A stretch of 64,000 nt of DNA from Parvularcula marina (GCF_003399445.1 NZ_QUQO01000001.1:1795001-1859000); one strand, 5' to 3'. Shown: positions 27,614 through 36,690, counted from the stretch's first letter. The notes: generated from the sequence alone by a model not told the origin. A program made the numbers and translations.

Positions 27614-28522
27614 ATGCGCAAATGGATTTTACTGGCCGGGATCGGCCTTCTGGCAGCCTGTGACGGCGGTGGCCGGGACGAAGCTCGCCTTCAAGCCGAG
27701 ATGGCGCCGGCCATGGAGATGGCCGAAGCGGATGCCGTCGCTGTTTCCTCCGCACGGATGGCGCCCAAGGCCGATATGGCGACGGGTGGCGCCAATTCCG
27801 ACGGTGAGCCGGTTGATGCGAGCGTGCCGCGCCAGCTTGCCTATGAATATGACGCCTCGCTTCGCCTGCCGGCCGAGAATGTCGCCGCGATGATCGCCGC
27901 GCATGAGGCTCGCTGTAACGAGGCCGGCCCGCGCGTCTGTCAGGTCATCTCGAGCTCCGTCGCCGAGCAGAATGAGAATTATGTCTATGGCAGTCTCGAG
28001 ATCCGGGCGGCCAAGGATTTCATGGACAATTTCCGCGAAGGGCTGGCCGGTGATGCCGAGGACGCAAAAGGCAGTCTCGTTTCGATGAATTCGCGGGCGG
28101 AGGACCTGACCCGCCAGATCACCGACACCGAAGCGCGGCTGAATGCGCAAAAGACCCTGCGCGATCGCCTGCTGCGTCTGCTTGAACGCGAGACCGATGA
28201 GGTCGGCGACCTCCTCCAGATCGAGCGGGAGCTTGCGCGTGTACAGAGCGAAATCGAAAGCGCCGAAAGCTGGCTGCGTGTCTTGCGGGCGCGTGTCGCG
28301 ATGGACAGACTGACGCTGAACTATCAGTCGATTCCCAAAGCCGTGACGCCGCAGACGGCCCAGCCCTTACGCGATGCGTTCACGAACTTTTTCGCAGACC
28401 TCGCATGGAGCTTGGCCGCGGTCATCAGCTTTATCGCGCATATGATCCCTTGGTTGATCGTTATTGCGCCGGGCCTGTGGCTCCTGCGCGCCGTGTGGCG
28501 GAACTGGCGGAAGAAGCGTTAG
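27614..28522 (+). CDS. DUF4349 lipoprotein
   Basis: A 302-residue protein starting at ATG 27614, 8 nt after GGGAG. The signal MRKWILLAGIGLLAACDGG ends in a lipobox. The DUF4349 domain (about residues 75-260) starts RQLAYEYDASLRLPAENV and includes a long coiled coil (DTEARLNAQKTLRDRLLRLL, then QIERELARVQSEIESAESWL). A C-terminal transmembrane helix follows (FIAHMIPWLIVIAPGLWLLR). Having both a lipid anchor and a membrane helix could tether two membranes or two faces of one. Function is unknown. Confidence 0.85.
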   Translation: MRKWILLAGIGLLAACDGGGRDEARLQAEMAPAMEMAEADAVAVSSARMAPKADMATGGANSDGEPVDASVPRQLAYEYDASLRLPAENVAAMIAAHEARCNEAGPRVCQVISSSVAEQNENYVYGSLEIRAAKDFMDNFREGLAGDAEDAKGSLVSMNSRAEDLTRQITDTEARLNAQKTLRDRLLRLLERETDEVGDLLQIERELARVQSEIESAESWLRVLRARVAMDRLTLNYQSIPKAVTPQTAQPLRDAFTNFFADLAWSLAAVISFIAHMIPWLIVIAPGLWLLRAVWRNWRKKR

Positions 28523-28526
28523 CGCT

Positions 28527-29402
28527 TTACCGCCAGCCAACATTCTCCGGCACCGGTTCGAGATAAAGCGTTGATAGAAAGGTATGGAGGTCTGAGACCT
28601 CCGTGTCGGTCAGCGCATAGAACCGGTCGCCGCAGACAAGGCCCATCAGTCCGATGTCGCGCGGGCCGCCGGCGGGCTCGCATTCCCGCATGAGCTTGGT
28701 GAAATCCTCAAGCTCATAGCCCGCAACCATGGCAAGGTCAGGTGAATTGCCGAATACCTGATCACCGCGAAGGTCAAAGCCGTGGCATTCATTGCACATG
28801 GTCATGGCCAGATATTCGCCGTGGCGCAGAACGGGGTCATCCGCATCCGAATATCTGAGCGGCGGGACCAAGGCGGCTAGATCGGTTGCCGTCGGATCAT
28901 CCTCATAAATGAGCCGCCAGCGCAATGACCAGCCGAGTTGCCCTTTGGGCAGCTTTTTGTCCGACACCGGAACAGTCCGCAGATACCCGATCAGCGCAGC
29001 AAGGTCGTCGTCAGTGAGGTGTAACCAGTTATAAGACGGCATGGAATACATCGCCCGGCCATCCGTCCCGATACCATGCCGGATCGCCGCCTCGAGCGCG
29101 GATGCGTCATTCTCCTGCACGACCTTCGCAAGGTTCGGCGCCACGGGGCGTTTCGCCCAGTCCCACATATCGGAGAAATCCCGGCCTTCGAGCTGTTGCC
29201 CGTGACAGCCAAAACAGCCGCGCGTGCGGGCGATATGCTTGCCCTTCTCCAACGACGCGGCATCTGTCGGGATCTCCGTGGCGAAGGGCGGAGGCGTCTC
29301 GTAATCCCGAAGCCGGGCCTCGGATCGCCAGTAAACGCTCAGCACCAGCAGTGCCGCTGCAGCCGCAAAGCCGCCGAATATCATCAGAATGATACGGATC
29401 AT
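28527..29402 (-). CDS. Membrane-anchored diheme cytochrome c
   Basis: A 291-residue protein with an N-terminal anchor helix (IRIILMIFGGFAAAAALLVLSVYW) and two cytochrome c domains. Haem-binding motifs are CFGCH (about residue 66) and CNECH (about residue 205). Likely axial methionines are in YSMPSYNW and near the second domain's end. It is probably a periplasmic electron carrier feeding an oxidase or serving a dehydrogenase. ATG 29402 follows GGGGAGAGA. It is convergent with DUF4349, 4 nt apart. Confidence 0.88.
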   Translation of the reverse strand: MIRIILMIFGGFAAAAALLVLSVYWRSEARLRDYETPPPFATEIPTDAASLEKGKHIARTRGCFGCHGQQLEGRDFSDMWDWAKRPVAPNLAKVVQENDASALEAAIRHGIGTDGRAMYSMPSYNWLHLTDDDLAALIGYLRTVPVSDKKLPKGQLGWSLRWRLIYEDDPTATDLAALVPPLRYSDADDPVLRHGEYLAMTMCNECHGFDLRGDQVFGNSPDLAMVAGYELEDFTKLMRECEPAGGPRDIGLMGLVCGDRFYALTDTEVSDLHTFLSTLYLEPVPENVGWR

Positions 29403-29466
29403 GATGTCTCTCCCCGGCAAGGAGATTAGCAGATTAGAACTACGACGTGACTCTCATTTACAGTCG

Positions 29467-30087
29467 CTATGTCCGGACGGCCGTCAGCAGCGTGCGCCCG
29501 GCCGTTTCTTCCCCATGCGGCGTAATCCTGACGTCACTAAATCCTGCTGCGTCGAGACGGGCACGATATTCATCAGGTGAGAGGCTTGCATGATAGACTT
29601 GCTCGCTCGCGACGGTGCCGGTGACTTCACCATCCTCCGGGCCGACCGTCAGCAGGAGCGGCGCTCCCGGCACCATCAACGGCGCGAGAGTAGCAAAGAA
29701 CGCCCGCTGCTCTTCCCGTGAGAGGTGGAAGAATCCGTCCCAGCTGATCACCCCGTCATAGCGGCCGCAGAGGTTGAGATCCCGCATGTCGCCGACGAGC
29801 CACTCACCTTCCTTGTACTGTGATTTTGCAAGCTCGATCATCGCAGGCGCATAATCGAGGCCGGTCAGCCGGTAGCCCTGCTCAAGGAACCAGCCGCCTA
29901 TCGGCGCACCGGACCCGCAACCAAGATCAAGAACATGCCCGCCCCTAGGCAGCTTTGCTGCGAATTCTTCAAGGCAGGGACGCTCATGCAATGAAAGAGG
30001 CCGCTGCGCATTCCACGCAGCGGCCTGCCGGTTATAGACAGCTTTCGTTTCGGCCCTGACGGTATCGAGATCGTCTCTAGACGTCAC
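29467..30087 (-). CDS. Class I SAM-dependent methyltransferase
   Basis: A 206-residue Rossmann-fold methyltransferase. Motif I is HVLDLGCGSGAPIGGWFLEQG, with the SAM-binding glycines near residue 55. Motif II follows as LTGLDYAPAMIELAK, and WLVGDMRDLNL gives the adenine-contacting acidic residue. No substrate domain is visible, so the acceptor cannot be predicted. It lies 16 nt downstream of the next minus-strand gene and is probably co-transcribed with it. Confidence 0.85.
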   Translation of the reverse strand: MTSRDDLDTVRAETKAVYNRQAAAWNAQRPLSLHERPCLEEFAAKLPRGGHVLDLGCGSGAPIGGWFLEQGYRLTGLDYAPAMIELAKSQYKEGEWLVGDMRDLNLCGRYDGVISWDGFFHLSREEQRAFFATLAPLMVPGAPLLLTVGPEDGEVTGTVASEQVYHASLSPDEYRARLDAAGFSDVRITPHGEETAGRTLLTAVRT

Positions 30088-30103
30088 GACTGGGGCCGCT
30101 GGA

Positions 30104-31111
30104 TCAGGCAGGATCCGGCGCCGGAGTATCAGGCCCGTCCGAAAGTTTATCCTTGTCCTTGCCGAAGCCGGGGACGAAGTCGCGAGCCTTTTTCGTCAGC
30201 TCCCGGAATTTGTCGGAAGCTTTCTCAAGACGCGCTTCCCATTCGGGATCCGGCACCTGGCCTTCGGTCTTCTCGAAAAAGACCTGCATCAGAGAGAACA
30301 TCGCAATCGGCTCGATGATCGCAGCCTTGAATGACCACGCAAGAATGAAAGCGATGATGAAGGACCAAAAGCCGAGGTCACCGGGGATCAGCGCCATAAT
30401 GGCAAAGGTCGGTGCCAGCAGGATCACGAAGATGAGGAAAGTCAGCCCCCACATCATCAACGACAGCCAGACGGCATTCTTGATGAAGGATTTGTAGTTC
30501 TGACCATAAAGGACCAGCGCCTCACGCGCCGTCGCCCACATATTGTCCGAATTCGTCCGAATGGCATGCGCAAGGATGATCTCATCCACATACGTCAGCG
30601 ACATACGGATGACCGAGTTCACGAGCTTCATGAGGTTTTCGAGACCAGGGATCGGCAGAACCCATGCGATGCCGCCAAGCAGGCGGGTGATCGCCTTGAG
30701 GACGCCTTTCACCAGCTGGTCGACCGCGAACATGATTGACGCTTCCTTGAATTTCGCCTGAACGACATCCTTGGCGTAGGTCACCTGACCTTTGCCTTCC
30801 GGGAATGGCTCATTGTCGTAGAGCTTGGTCAGGACAGCGATGTGACCGGCCTTGACGACATAAAGAATGTATTCGCGCAGCCAGTAGAGAACGCCTGACG
30901 CGCCGGCAAAACCAAACAGCGCGCCGTAGAAAGCGCCCGCGCCCTCACCATCCCCGAAGGAGGTGACGCCATAGCCGACCGCGCCACCCGTGCCGGTCGC
31001 AAAGATATAAAGCAGTGCAATGCCGAAATAGACGACCATGCGCGTCACGATGAACGGCGTCGTCTTGATCATGGCATTGATCGATCGAGATAGACTGAAA
31101 TCCCATCCCAT
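30104..31111 (-). CDS. Polytopic membrane protein, unknown
   Basis: A 335-residue protein with several hydrophobic helices: residues about 20-45 and 60-85, and three more between 215 and 285. The C-terminal part is charged and helical (VPDPEWEARLEKASDKFREL), ending in an Asp/Pro-rich tail. The middle YVDEIILAHAIRT segment recurs in uncharacterised bacterial membrane proteins with weak similarity to choline-transporter-like proteins, but I do not assign it. It lies upstream of, and probably in an operon with, the methyltransferase. Confidence 0.6.
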   Translation of the reverse strand: MGWDFSLSRSINAMIKTTPFIVTRMVVYFGIALLYIFATGTGGAVGYGVTSFGDGEGAGAFYGALFGFAGASGVLYWLREYILYVVKAGHIAVLTKLYDNEPFPEGKGQVTYAKDVVQAKFKEASIMFAVDQLVKGVLKAITRLLGGIAWVLPIPGLENLMKLVNSVIRMSLTYVDEIILAHAIRTNSDNMWATAREALVLYGQNYKSFIKNAVWLSLMMWGLTFLIFVILLAPTFAIMALIPGDLGFWSFIIAFILAWSFKAAIIEPIAMFSLMQVFFEKTEGQVPDPEWEARLEKASDKFRELTKKARDFVPGFGKDKDKLSDGPDTPAPDPA

Positions 31112-31296
31112 AATGTATTCTCCCCTCTAGTCAGTTTGCAGCACTAGCGGGATTTCAGCGGATTCTCAAAGTCCTGATGGTAGATGCTGGAGGTTGCAGC
31201 CCGTCTTTGCCGCAGCGCAACCGGTGCACGCTGCATATAGTTCACGCTGCCCGACTGCTTGACCCCCCACCCCTACCCGCCGCAAAGGCAGCGGTC

Positions 31297-31932
31297 ATGG
31301 AGATGGACCACCACACGCTATCGCTGACCATTGAGGGCCTTGCTGCCGAGCGGGGTGGACGCGTCGTGGTCGCGGGGCTCGCGTTCTCGCTGTCGCCCGG
31401 TGAGGCGCTGACGCTGCGCGGCGCGAACGGGACAGGCAAGACATCGATCTTACGCGCTGTGGCCGGGTTTTCAGACCCTGCTGAGGGCACAGTCCGCTTT
31501 GATCTGTCCGGTGAAGAGGCCGACGCGAGCGAGACGCGAGCAACCGCGATCCACTGGCTCGGCGGTGATGATGCGCTGGCTGACAAACTCACCTTAAAGG
31601 AAAGTCTGTCCTTCTGGTCGTCCCTGCTGGGTGGCGGCGCAACGGATGAGTTGCCCGCGCGGCTGGGGCTTTCAGGTTTGGAAGACACGCCGCTTGGCAA
31701 GATGTCGACGGGCCAACGGCGGCGCGCCGGGATCGGCCGGCTTCTTTGCGCGCCTCGTCCGCTCTGGCTGCTTGATGAGCCAATGAGTGGGCTGGATGAT
31801 CAGGGCAGGGAGCTTTTGCTGTCGATCATTGCCGAGCACCGCGCAACGGGCGGCATCCTTTTAATGGCAAGTCACGACGAAGGCATTCCGGGCTGCCCGG
31901 TCCTGCGCCTCTCCCCGGCGGTGGCGGCATGA
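31297..31932 (+). CDS. ccmA: Heme exporter ATPase CcmA
   Basis: A 211-residue ABC ATPase of CcmA size. Walker A is LRGANGTGKTSILRAVAGF; the signature is MSTGQRRRAGIGRLL in place of canonical LSGGQ, as is usual for CcmA; Walker B is LWLLDEPMSGLD. The start ATG 31297 is preceded by AAAGG; in-frame sequence further upstream is not conserved in character. CcmA drives release of holo-CcmE during cytochrome c maturation. It overlaps ccmB by 4 nt. Confidence 0.92.
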   Translation: MEMDHHTLSLTIEGLAAERGGRVVVAGLAFSLSPGEALTLRGANGTGKTSILRAVAGFSDPAEGTVRFDLSGEEADASETRATAIHWLGGDDALADKLTLKESLSFWSSLLGGGATDELPARLGLSGLEDTPLGKMSTGQRRRAGIGRLLCAPRPLWLLDEPMSGLDDQGRELLLSIIAEHRATGGILLMASHDEGIPGCPVLRLSPAVAA

Positions 31933-32570
31933 GCGCGGCGTCGGCAGCTTTTTTACGCGAATGGCGGTTGAAGGCGCGCGGCGGCGGCTGGGCGGCGGCG
32001 GTCGGACTTTTCGCCGTGGCGGGTGGTCTCGCTCCCCTCGCGCTGGGACGCGATCCAGAATTTCTTGCCGCGGCGGGCCCCGCAATATTGTGGCTCTCGG
32101 CGATCCTCTCTCTCCTCATCGGGCTTGACGGTCTTTATGAGGAGGATTTCCGCACCGGCGGGCTTGCCATTTATCGGCTCTCGCCACTGCCCTTTCCGCT
32201 CGTCATGCTGATCAAGACGGCAGCCGCTTGGTGCGCAACCTGCCTGCCCCTCGTCCTGATTGCCCCGGTCCTTCTGATCGCCTTTGGCGCGGAAGATCCG
32301 GTCTCGGGCACACTTGGCTTTTTGCTCGGCACGCCGGGGCTAGCCTTACTGGCCGCTGCGCTCGGGGCGCTTTGCGCCGGTATGCGGCGCGGCACGGCGC
32401 TCATCGTCTTTCTCGCGCTGCCGCTGCTCACCCCGGCGCTTGTCTTCGGACCGGCCAGTGCGGGCGCATCACCGTTGGTCCCCCTTCTCATCCTCGGTGC
32501 GTTCAGCCTTCAGGCGCTCGCCCTTTCGCCTTTTATTGCATCCGCCGCCCTGAAGGCGCAGATGGCATGA
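31929..32570 (+). CDS. ccmB: Heme exporter membrane subunit CcmB
   Basis: A 213-residue inner-membrane protein with six hydrophobic helices. It shows the CcmB pattern FLREWRLKARGGG at the N-terminus and ILSLLIGLDGLYEEDFRTGGL, followed by LPFPLVMLIKTAAAW and FGPASAGAS. It forms the CcmAB transporter. CcmC, D, E and the later maturation genes, which normally follow ccmB, are not in this window; an IalB-like gene follows instead, so the rest of the system must lie elsewhere. Confidence 0.92.
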   Translation: MSAASAAFLREWRLKARGGGWAAAVGLFAVAGGLAPLALGRDPEFLAAAGPAILWLSAILSLLIGLDGLYEEDFRTGGLAIYRLSPLPFPLVMLIKTAAAWCATCLPLVLIAPVLLIAFGAEDPVSGTLGFLLGTPGLALLAAALGALCAGMRRGTALIVFLALPLLTPALVFGPASAGASPLVPLLILGAFSLQALALSPFIASAALKAQMA

Positions 32571-32639
32571 TTGTCAGGTGGGGAGCCTTTTATCCTTCCC
32601 GCGCCTTTGCCATAATGACAGACGTCAAAAGGAGCCGAC

Positions 32640-33143
32640 ATGACACTCACCCTGACTGTTCTCGCCGCACTCGTCAGCACCACGACGAATTCCGCCATGA
32701 TGCAGGAGCCCGAGGCTGTTGCGAATTACCGCGACTGGACCGTCTACAAGGCCGAAGTCGGTGGCGATACAGTGTGTTATGCCGTGACCGAGCCGACCGA
32801 TCGCGACCCGGCAGGCGTTGATCACGGCGAAGTCTATTTCGCTGTTTCAACATGGAAAAGCGGCAAGGCTGCCGAGCAACCGAGCCTGATGGCCGGTTAT
32901 GACCTGCGCGAGCGGCCCAAGCCGCTGGTCCGCATCGGCTCGAACCGCTGGGACATGTTCACTGCTGGCGATGAAGCCTTCATCGAAACCGATGGCGATG
33001 AAAGCCGTCTGGTGGGTGCGATGAAGCGCGGCTCGGACATGCGGATTTCGGCGATGTCCGAGCGCGGCACCAATACCGAATATTCCTTCTCGCTCTACGG
33101 CATCACCAACGCGCTTGAACGCGCCGCACGCGAGTGCCGCTGA
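32640..33143 (+). CDS. IalB-like secreted protein
   Basis: A 167-residue exported protein resembling the invasion-associated locus B (IalB, PF06776) family. After a short signal region (about residues 1-20) comes YRDWTVYKAEVGGDTVCYAVTEPT, the usual IalB opening with one cysteine, pairing with the C-terminal cysteine in ARECR. The fold is a small beta sandwich. In free-living alphaproteobacteria it is a common periplasmic protein of unknown role. AAAAGGAG lies just before ATG 32640. Confidence 0.75.
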   Translation: MTLTLTVLAALVSTTTNSAMMQEPEAVANYRDWTVYKAEVGGDTVCYAVTEPTDRDPAGVDHGEVYFAVSTWKSGKAAEQPSLMAGYDLRERPKPLVRIGSNRWDMFTAGDEAFIETDGDESRLVGAMKRGSDMRISAMSERGTNTEYSFSLYGITNALERAARECR

Positions 33144-33240
33144 CGCTGACGCGCGCAAGTTGAAAAACTCGCGCGCACCTTGCTGTCCCCGCCCGCTGTG
33201 AGCATGATCCTTTAGGTTTAGGGATCGCGGGGCATCGCGC

Positions 33241-34011
33241 ATGGGTGGAATATTGGAGAAGGCTGCGCTGGCAGCCAGCCTTCCTGTAGTGTTTTTTGCT
33301 GACCATGCCGCAGCCTCGCCATGGGGCCAGCCCGATCAGGACAGCTTCCGCAGCATCAAGACCGATTACTATCGCAGCGGCGAGGATGACCGTCAGTTCG
33401 AGCAGATGGTCCTCGAGACCTATGCGGAGCAGGGGTTTTTCGACCGCTGGTCACTGGGCGGCAAGCTCGGCTCGACCTGGCAGCGGGTCGAATTCGGCGG
33501 CATGACCGATATCCGCACCGGCTTGTCGGATGCGGAAATCTTCATCCAGCGGCAAATGTATGGCACCGAAACTCAGGCTGCCGCGATCCAGCTCCTCTAT
33601 GGTTTTGAGACGACGACGCGCTCGGCACTTTTCGCTGAAGAGATCGACGGGCGCTCCGCCGCCATCGAGCTCTCAGGCTTGTGGGGCGCTGGGAACGAGG
33701 CCGCCTTCATATCGACCCGAGGCGGCTATCGCGCGAGCCTTGGTGATGACGCTGACCAGCTCAAACTCGATGTCACCTTCGGGCTTCATACCGATGAGAC
33801 GAGCATGTTCCTCCTCGACATCTACTCAGCCTTTGCCGCAGGCGATGCCGAGCCCGGCGGCGCAGAGTTTGACCTCGTCACTGTTGCGCCCTCGCTGGTC
33901 ATGCGGGCCTCTCCCCATGTGAGGATCCAGTTTGGCGCCCGGCGTGACGTGGTAGCTGATGGACTTGATGCAGGGACGGGGGGCTTTATTGCGTTGTGGG
34001 TAGAGCCATGA
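33241..34011 (+). CDS. Outer-membrane beta-barrel-like protein of the GT2 cassette
   Basis: A 256-residue exported protein with a signal peptide (cleavage likely after HAAA, near residue 25). The mature part alternates short aromatic and polar strands (DRWSLGGKLGSTWQRVEFGG, then AAIQLLYGFETTTRSALFAE, and VTFGLHTDETSMFLLDIYSAF). It ends with strand-like RIQFGARRDV and GGFIALWVEP. This pattern fits an outer-membrane barrel of about 10-12 strands. The stop overlaps the next start, making it the first gene of a coupled cassette with a processive glycosyltransferase, where it could be the export pore. Confidence 0.6.
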   Translation: MGGILEKAALAASLPVVFFADHAAASPWGQPDQDSFRSIKTDYYRSGEDDRQFEQMVLETYAEQGFFDRWSLGGKLGSTWQRVEFGGMTDIRTGLSDAEIFIQRQMYGTETQAAAIQLLYGFETTTRSALFAEEIDGRSAAIELSGLWGAGNEAAFISTRGGYRASLGDDADQLKLDVTFGLHTDETSMFLLDIYSAFAAGDAEPGGAEFDLVTVAPSLVMRASPHVRIQFGARRDVVADGLDAGTGGFIALWVEP

Positions 34012-34196
34012 TGAAGCGGCTCTGCATCTATACCCTTGTCCTGATCGGGATCGGCGCGCTCGGAGAGGCGGGAAGCAGCGCTTTTGCAGCCCTTCCGGCA
34101 GAGTTTACGGCGGCGGCCCTGCCCTGGCGGATTCTCCTTATGATTGCCCTTCCGGTCGTCGGCATCTATGGCCGACGTAGAGATGGCCGAAGATAA
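34008..34196 (+). CDS. Tiny membrane protein linking the cassette
   Basis: A 62-residue protein with two hydrophobic segments (CIYTLVLIGIGALGEA and ILLMIALPVVGIYG) and a basic tail (GRRRDGRR). Its ATG overlaps the stop of the barrel protein, and its own 3' end overlaps the start of the glycosyltransferase gene in another frame. The double overlap and the good hydrophobic pattern suggest a real small gene that couples translation. It is too small to name. Confidence 0.5.
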   Translation: MMKRLCIYTLVLIGIGALGEAGSSAFAALPAEFTAAALPWRILLMIALPVVGIYGRRRDGRR

Positions 34197-35697
34197 GCAG
34201 TTATCAGCCCTGATGGCGTTCCGAAACGAACTGCTTTCCCACGAAGGCAGCGTCTCGATGTTCCGCGCGCAGCATCAGGATCTCTTGACCCGCGGCGCAT
34301 GTGAAGCCCTCGCCGAAGCCTCGCCAGAGCTCTCCGCCAAACGCCGGTTTTCGAGGCCTCAGCTCATAACTTTATGGAGTATCGGCGTCCTGATCCTCAT
34401 TGCCGCGCTCTTCTCCTTTCGCGGCGTGCTGGTCGGGCTGAACGCGGCCTTCATTCTTTACGGGCTGGCCCTCTGCCTCTTCCGACTATCGCTGGTCGCC
34501 AATATCATCCGCGAGGCACGGCCCCGGCGGATCCGCAATACCGAGCCCCTGAGCGATGACGCCCTACCGTTGATCACGATCCTCTGTCCTCTTTACAAGG
34601 AGGAAGAGAGCCTACCCAATCTGCTCGGCGCGCTCGACCGGCTCGATTACCCGCGCGAGAAGCTCGATATCAAGATCGTTCTCGAAGCCGATGACGAGTT
34701 CACCCGCAAGGCCGCGGCCAAAGCCTGCAAGCCCGGCAAATATGACGTGGTCATCGTTCCGGAAGGGCAGCCCAAGACCAAGCCAAAGGCGTGCAACTAC
34801 GCCCTCTGGAGCGCGCGCGGTGAATACATCGTCATTTATGATGCAGAAGACCGTCCGGCCCGGGATCAATTACGCCGCGCCGCCGAAGCCTTTGCCGTCC
34901 TGCCGCCGACAGTTGCCTGCCTTCAGGCACGGCTCAATTACTATAACCGTGAGGCCAGCTGGCTGACGCGCATCTTTGCCGCCGAATATGCCTATATCTT
35001 CGATATCCTGCTGCCCGGCCTGACATCGCTCGGCGCACCGCTGCCACTCGGCGGCACCTCCAACATCTTCCGCACAGAGGCCCTGCTTGCGATTGGCGGC
35101 TGGGATCCGCACAATGTCACCGAAGACGCCGATATCGGCATGCGGCTGGCCGCCAAGGGCTACACCAGCCGGATGCTGGATACGACGACGCTGGAAGAAG
35201 CAACCAACGGCCTTGGGGCCTGGTTCCGTCAACGGACGAGATGGATCAAGGGCTATATGCAAAGCTGGGCCGTACATTCGCGATATCTGCCGAAGAGCCC
35301 GGCCCATGCACTCACCCTGCATCTGGTCATTGGCGGCGTGATCGTCGCCTCACTGTTCAACCCGATCTTCTGGGTGCTGTATATTGTCTGGCTGAGCGGG
35401 ATTGTCGATCTCGACTGGCTGTTCCCCGCTCCCCTTGGCGCGCTTGCGACCATCGGTTTTCTTGCCGGCAATCTGATCCTTCTCTGGCTCTATATGCTCG
35501 CGCCGATGCGGCGGCGCTGGCACGATCTTGTCCCCTACGCCCTGACCTCGCCCGCCTATTGGGTGCTGCAGATGGCCGCCGGATATCGCGCGGCATGGCA
35601 GTTCATCACGAGCCCACATTACTGGGAGAAGACCGAGCACGGCGCCGGGCTCGCCCATGAAGAGATCGCCGAGCGCGACCTTGAGGCGAGCACATGA
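34168..35697 (+). CDS. Processive family-2 glycosyltransferase (cellulose synthase-like)
   Basis: A 509-residue membrane glycosyltransferase. Two helices near residues 70-120 precede the GT-A domain, opening PLITILCPLYKEEESLPNLL. The UDP-sugar motif is YIVIYDAEDRP (DxD type), the acceptor motif TEDADIG, and the processive-enzyme signature QRTRWIKGYMQSW. Further helices follow at the C-terminus. This set defines polymer-forming enzymes such as cellulose or hyaluronan synthases; the sugar is unknown. The start is uncertain (34144, 34168 or 34183), since no clear Shine-Dalgarno is present. It overlaps the next gene by 4 nt. Confidence 0.85.
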   Translation: MADVEMAEDKQLSALMAFRNELLSHEGSVSMFRAQHQDLLTRGACEALAEASPELSAKRRFSRPQLITLWSIGVLILIAALFSFRGVLVGLNAAFILYGLALCLFRLSLVANIIREARPRRIRNTEPLSDDALPLITILCPLYKEEESLPNLLGALDRLDYPREKLDIKIVLEADDEFTRKAAAKACKPGKYDVVIVPEGQPKTKPKACNYALWSARGEYIVIYDAEDRPARDQLRRAAEAFAVLPPTVACLQARLNYYNREASWLTRIFAAEYAYIFDILLPGLTSLGAPLPLGGTSNIFRTEALLAIGGWDPHNVTEDADIGMRLAAKGYTSRMLDTTTLEEATNGLGAWFRQRTRWIKGYMQSWAVHSRYLPKSPAHALTLHLVIGGVIVASLFNPIFWVLYIVWLSGIVDLDWLFPAPLGALATIGFLAGNLILLWLYMLAPMRRRWHDLVPYALTSPAYWVLQMAAGYRAAWQFITSPHYWEKTEHGAGLAHEEIAERDLEAST

Positions 35698-36677
35698 GCC
35701 TGACCACTATGCAGCAGCGCAGTTTCTGGCAATGGCCGGAGACCCAAGGCTTCGCCATTGTCCTTGCCATGGCGGGCGCCTTGGCGCTGACCGGGTTTGA
35801 GGACTGGACCGCCCATGTCTTTCATGGCCGCCTGACCCTGCTTGAAGGCGAGACGGGCTTTGCGCCCGGCATGGATCTGACCTTGTGGTTCGGACGGTTG
35901 CTCGCAAGCCTGCCGGGCACATCGGAGGCCGCAGGCCTATCGATTGCCACCGCCATGGCCGTGCCGATCATTGGTCTGACAAGTTTCCTGACAGCACCCA
36001 AGCGCCCCGGGCGGCTGATGCGCGCGCTGCTTCTATGCACCCACCCCCTGACGCTTGCCCTTGTTCTTGGCGGCGCCGGATGGGCCGTGATCGGATTATA
36101 TGTGTTGTGGCGGGCCCTCGCAGCATTACCTCGGCGCAGGCCGCATCAGGGCATGGCGGGATCGGGCCTCGCCATTGCCTTTGCGTGGCTGGCCGTCCCC
36201 GGCTTCAGCGCCTTCCTGCTGCCGCTCGGCGCGACCCTGTGGCTCTGCGCCCCGCGGCATATGCAAAAGCGTTTCATGCTCTCTTATTATCTTGCGCTGT
36301 TTGCGCCCGTGGCGATGCTGGCCGGCGCCAATGCCTATGCCGCATGGGCCTTCGGGCTTGAATGGGTGGAGACCCCGCTGACCGCGCCGATGACCTCCGG
36401 CCTGCCGGTCGCGATCCTCTTCTCTCTTTGCGCGACGATCCTGAGTGGACCCGGCCTGATGCGGATCACCTCGATGTCAGGCACCGCAACGCGCCTTGCC
36501 GCCCTCGTCGCCAGCGCCTTTGCCGCAACCGCCACAGGCGCCGATCCGCTGGCCGCCGCCGCGATGGCCGCCACCGCGCAATATGCCCTTGCCGCCCGGC
36601 GGGGCGAGCCCAGCATGCTCAGCGTCCTGTCCTTTGCAGGCGGCGCGGCAGTCGTGATAGGCCTCGGCGCGCTTTAG
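35694..36677 (+). CDS. Polytopic membrane protein of the GT2 cassette, unknown
   Basis: A 327-residue protein with roughly eight to nine hydrophobic helices and short loops. No catalytic motif or known family is evident. It starts inside the end of the glycosyltransferase gene (ATGA overlap), so it belongs to the same translation-coupled cassette. A flippase, polymerase or modification role for the product of that enzyme is possible but is inference from position only. dapF follows 13 nt later. Confidence 0.65.
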   Translation: MSLTTMQQRSFWQWPETQGFAIVLAMAGALALTGFEDWTAHVFHGRLTLLEGETGFAPGMDLTLWFGRLLASLPGTSEAAGLSIATAMAVPIIGLTSFLTAPKRPGRLMRALLLCTHPLTLALVLGGAGWAVIGLYVLWRALAALPRRRPHQGMAGSGLAIAFAWLAVPGFSAFLLPLGATLWLCAPRHMQKRFMLSYYLALFAPVAMLAGANAYAAWAFGLEWVETPLTAPMTSGLPVAILFSLCATILSGPGLMRITSMSGTATRLAALVASAFAATATGADPLAAAAMAATAQYALAARRGEPSMLSVLSFAGGAAVVIGLGAL

Positions 36678-36690
36678 GATCACCGCCCCC

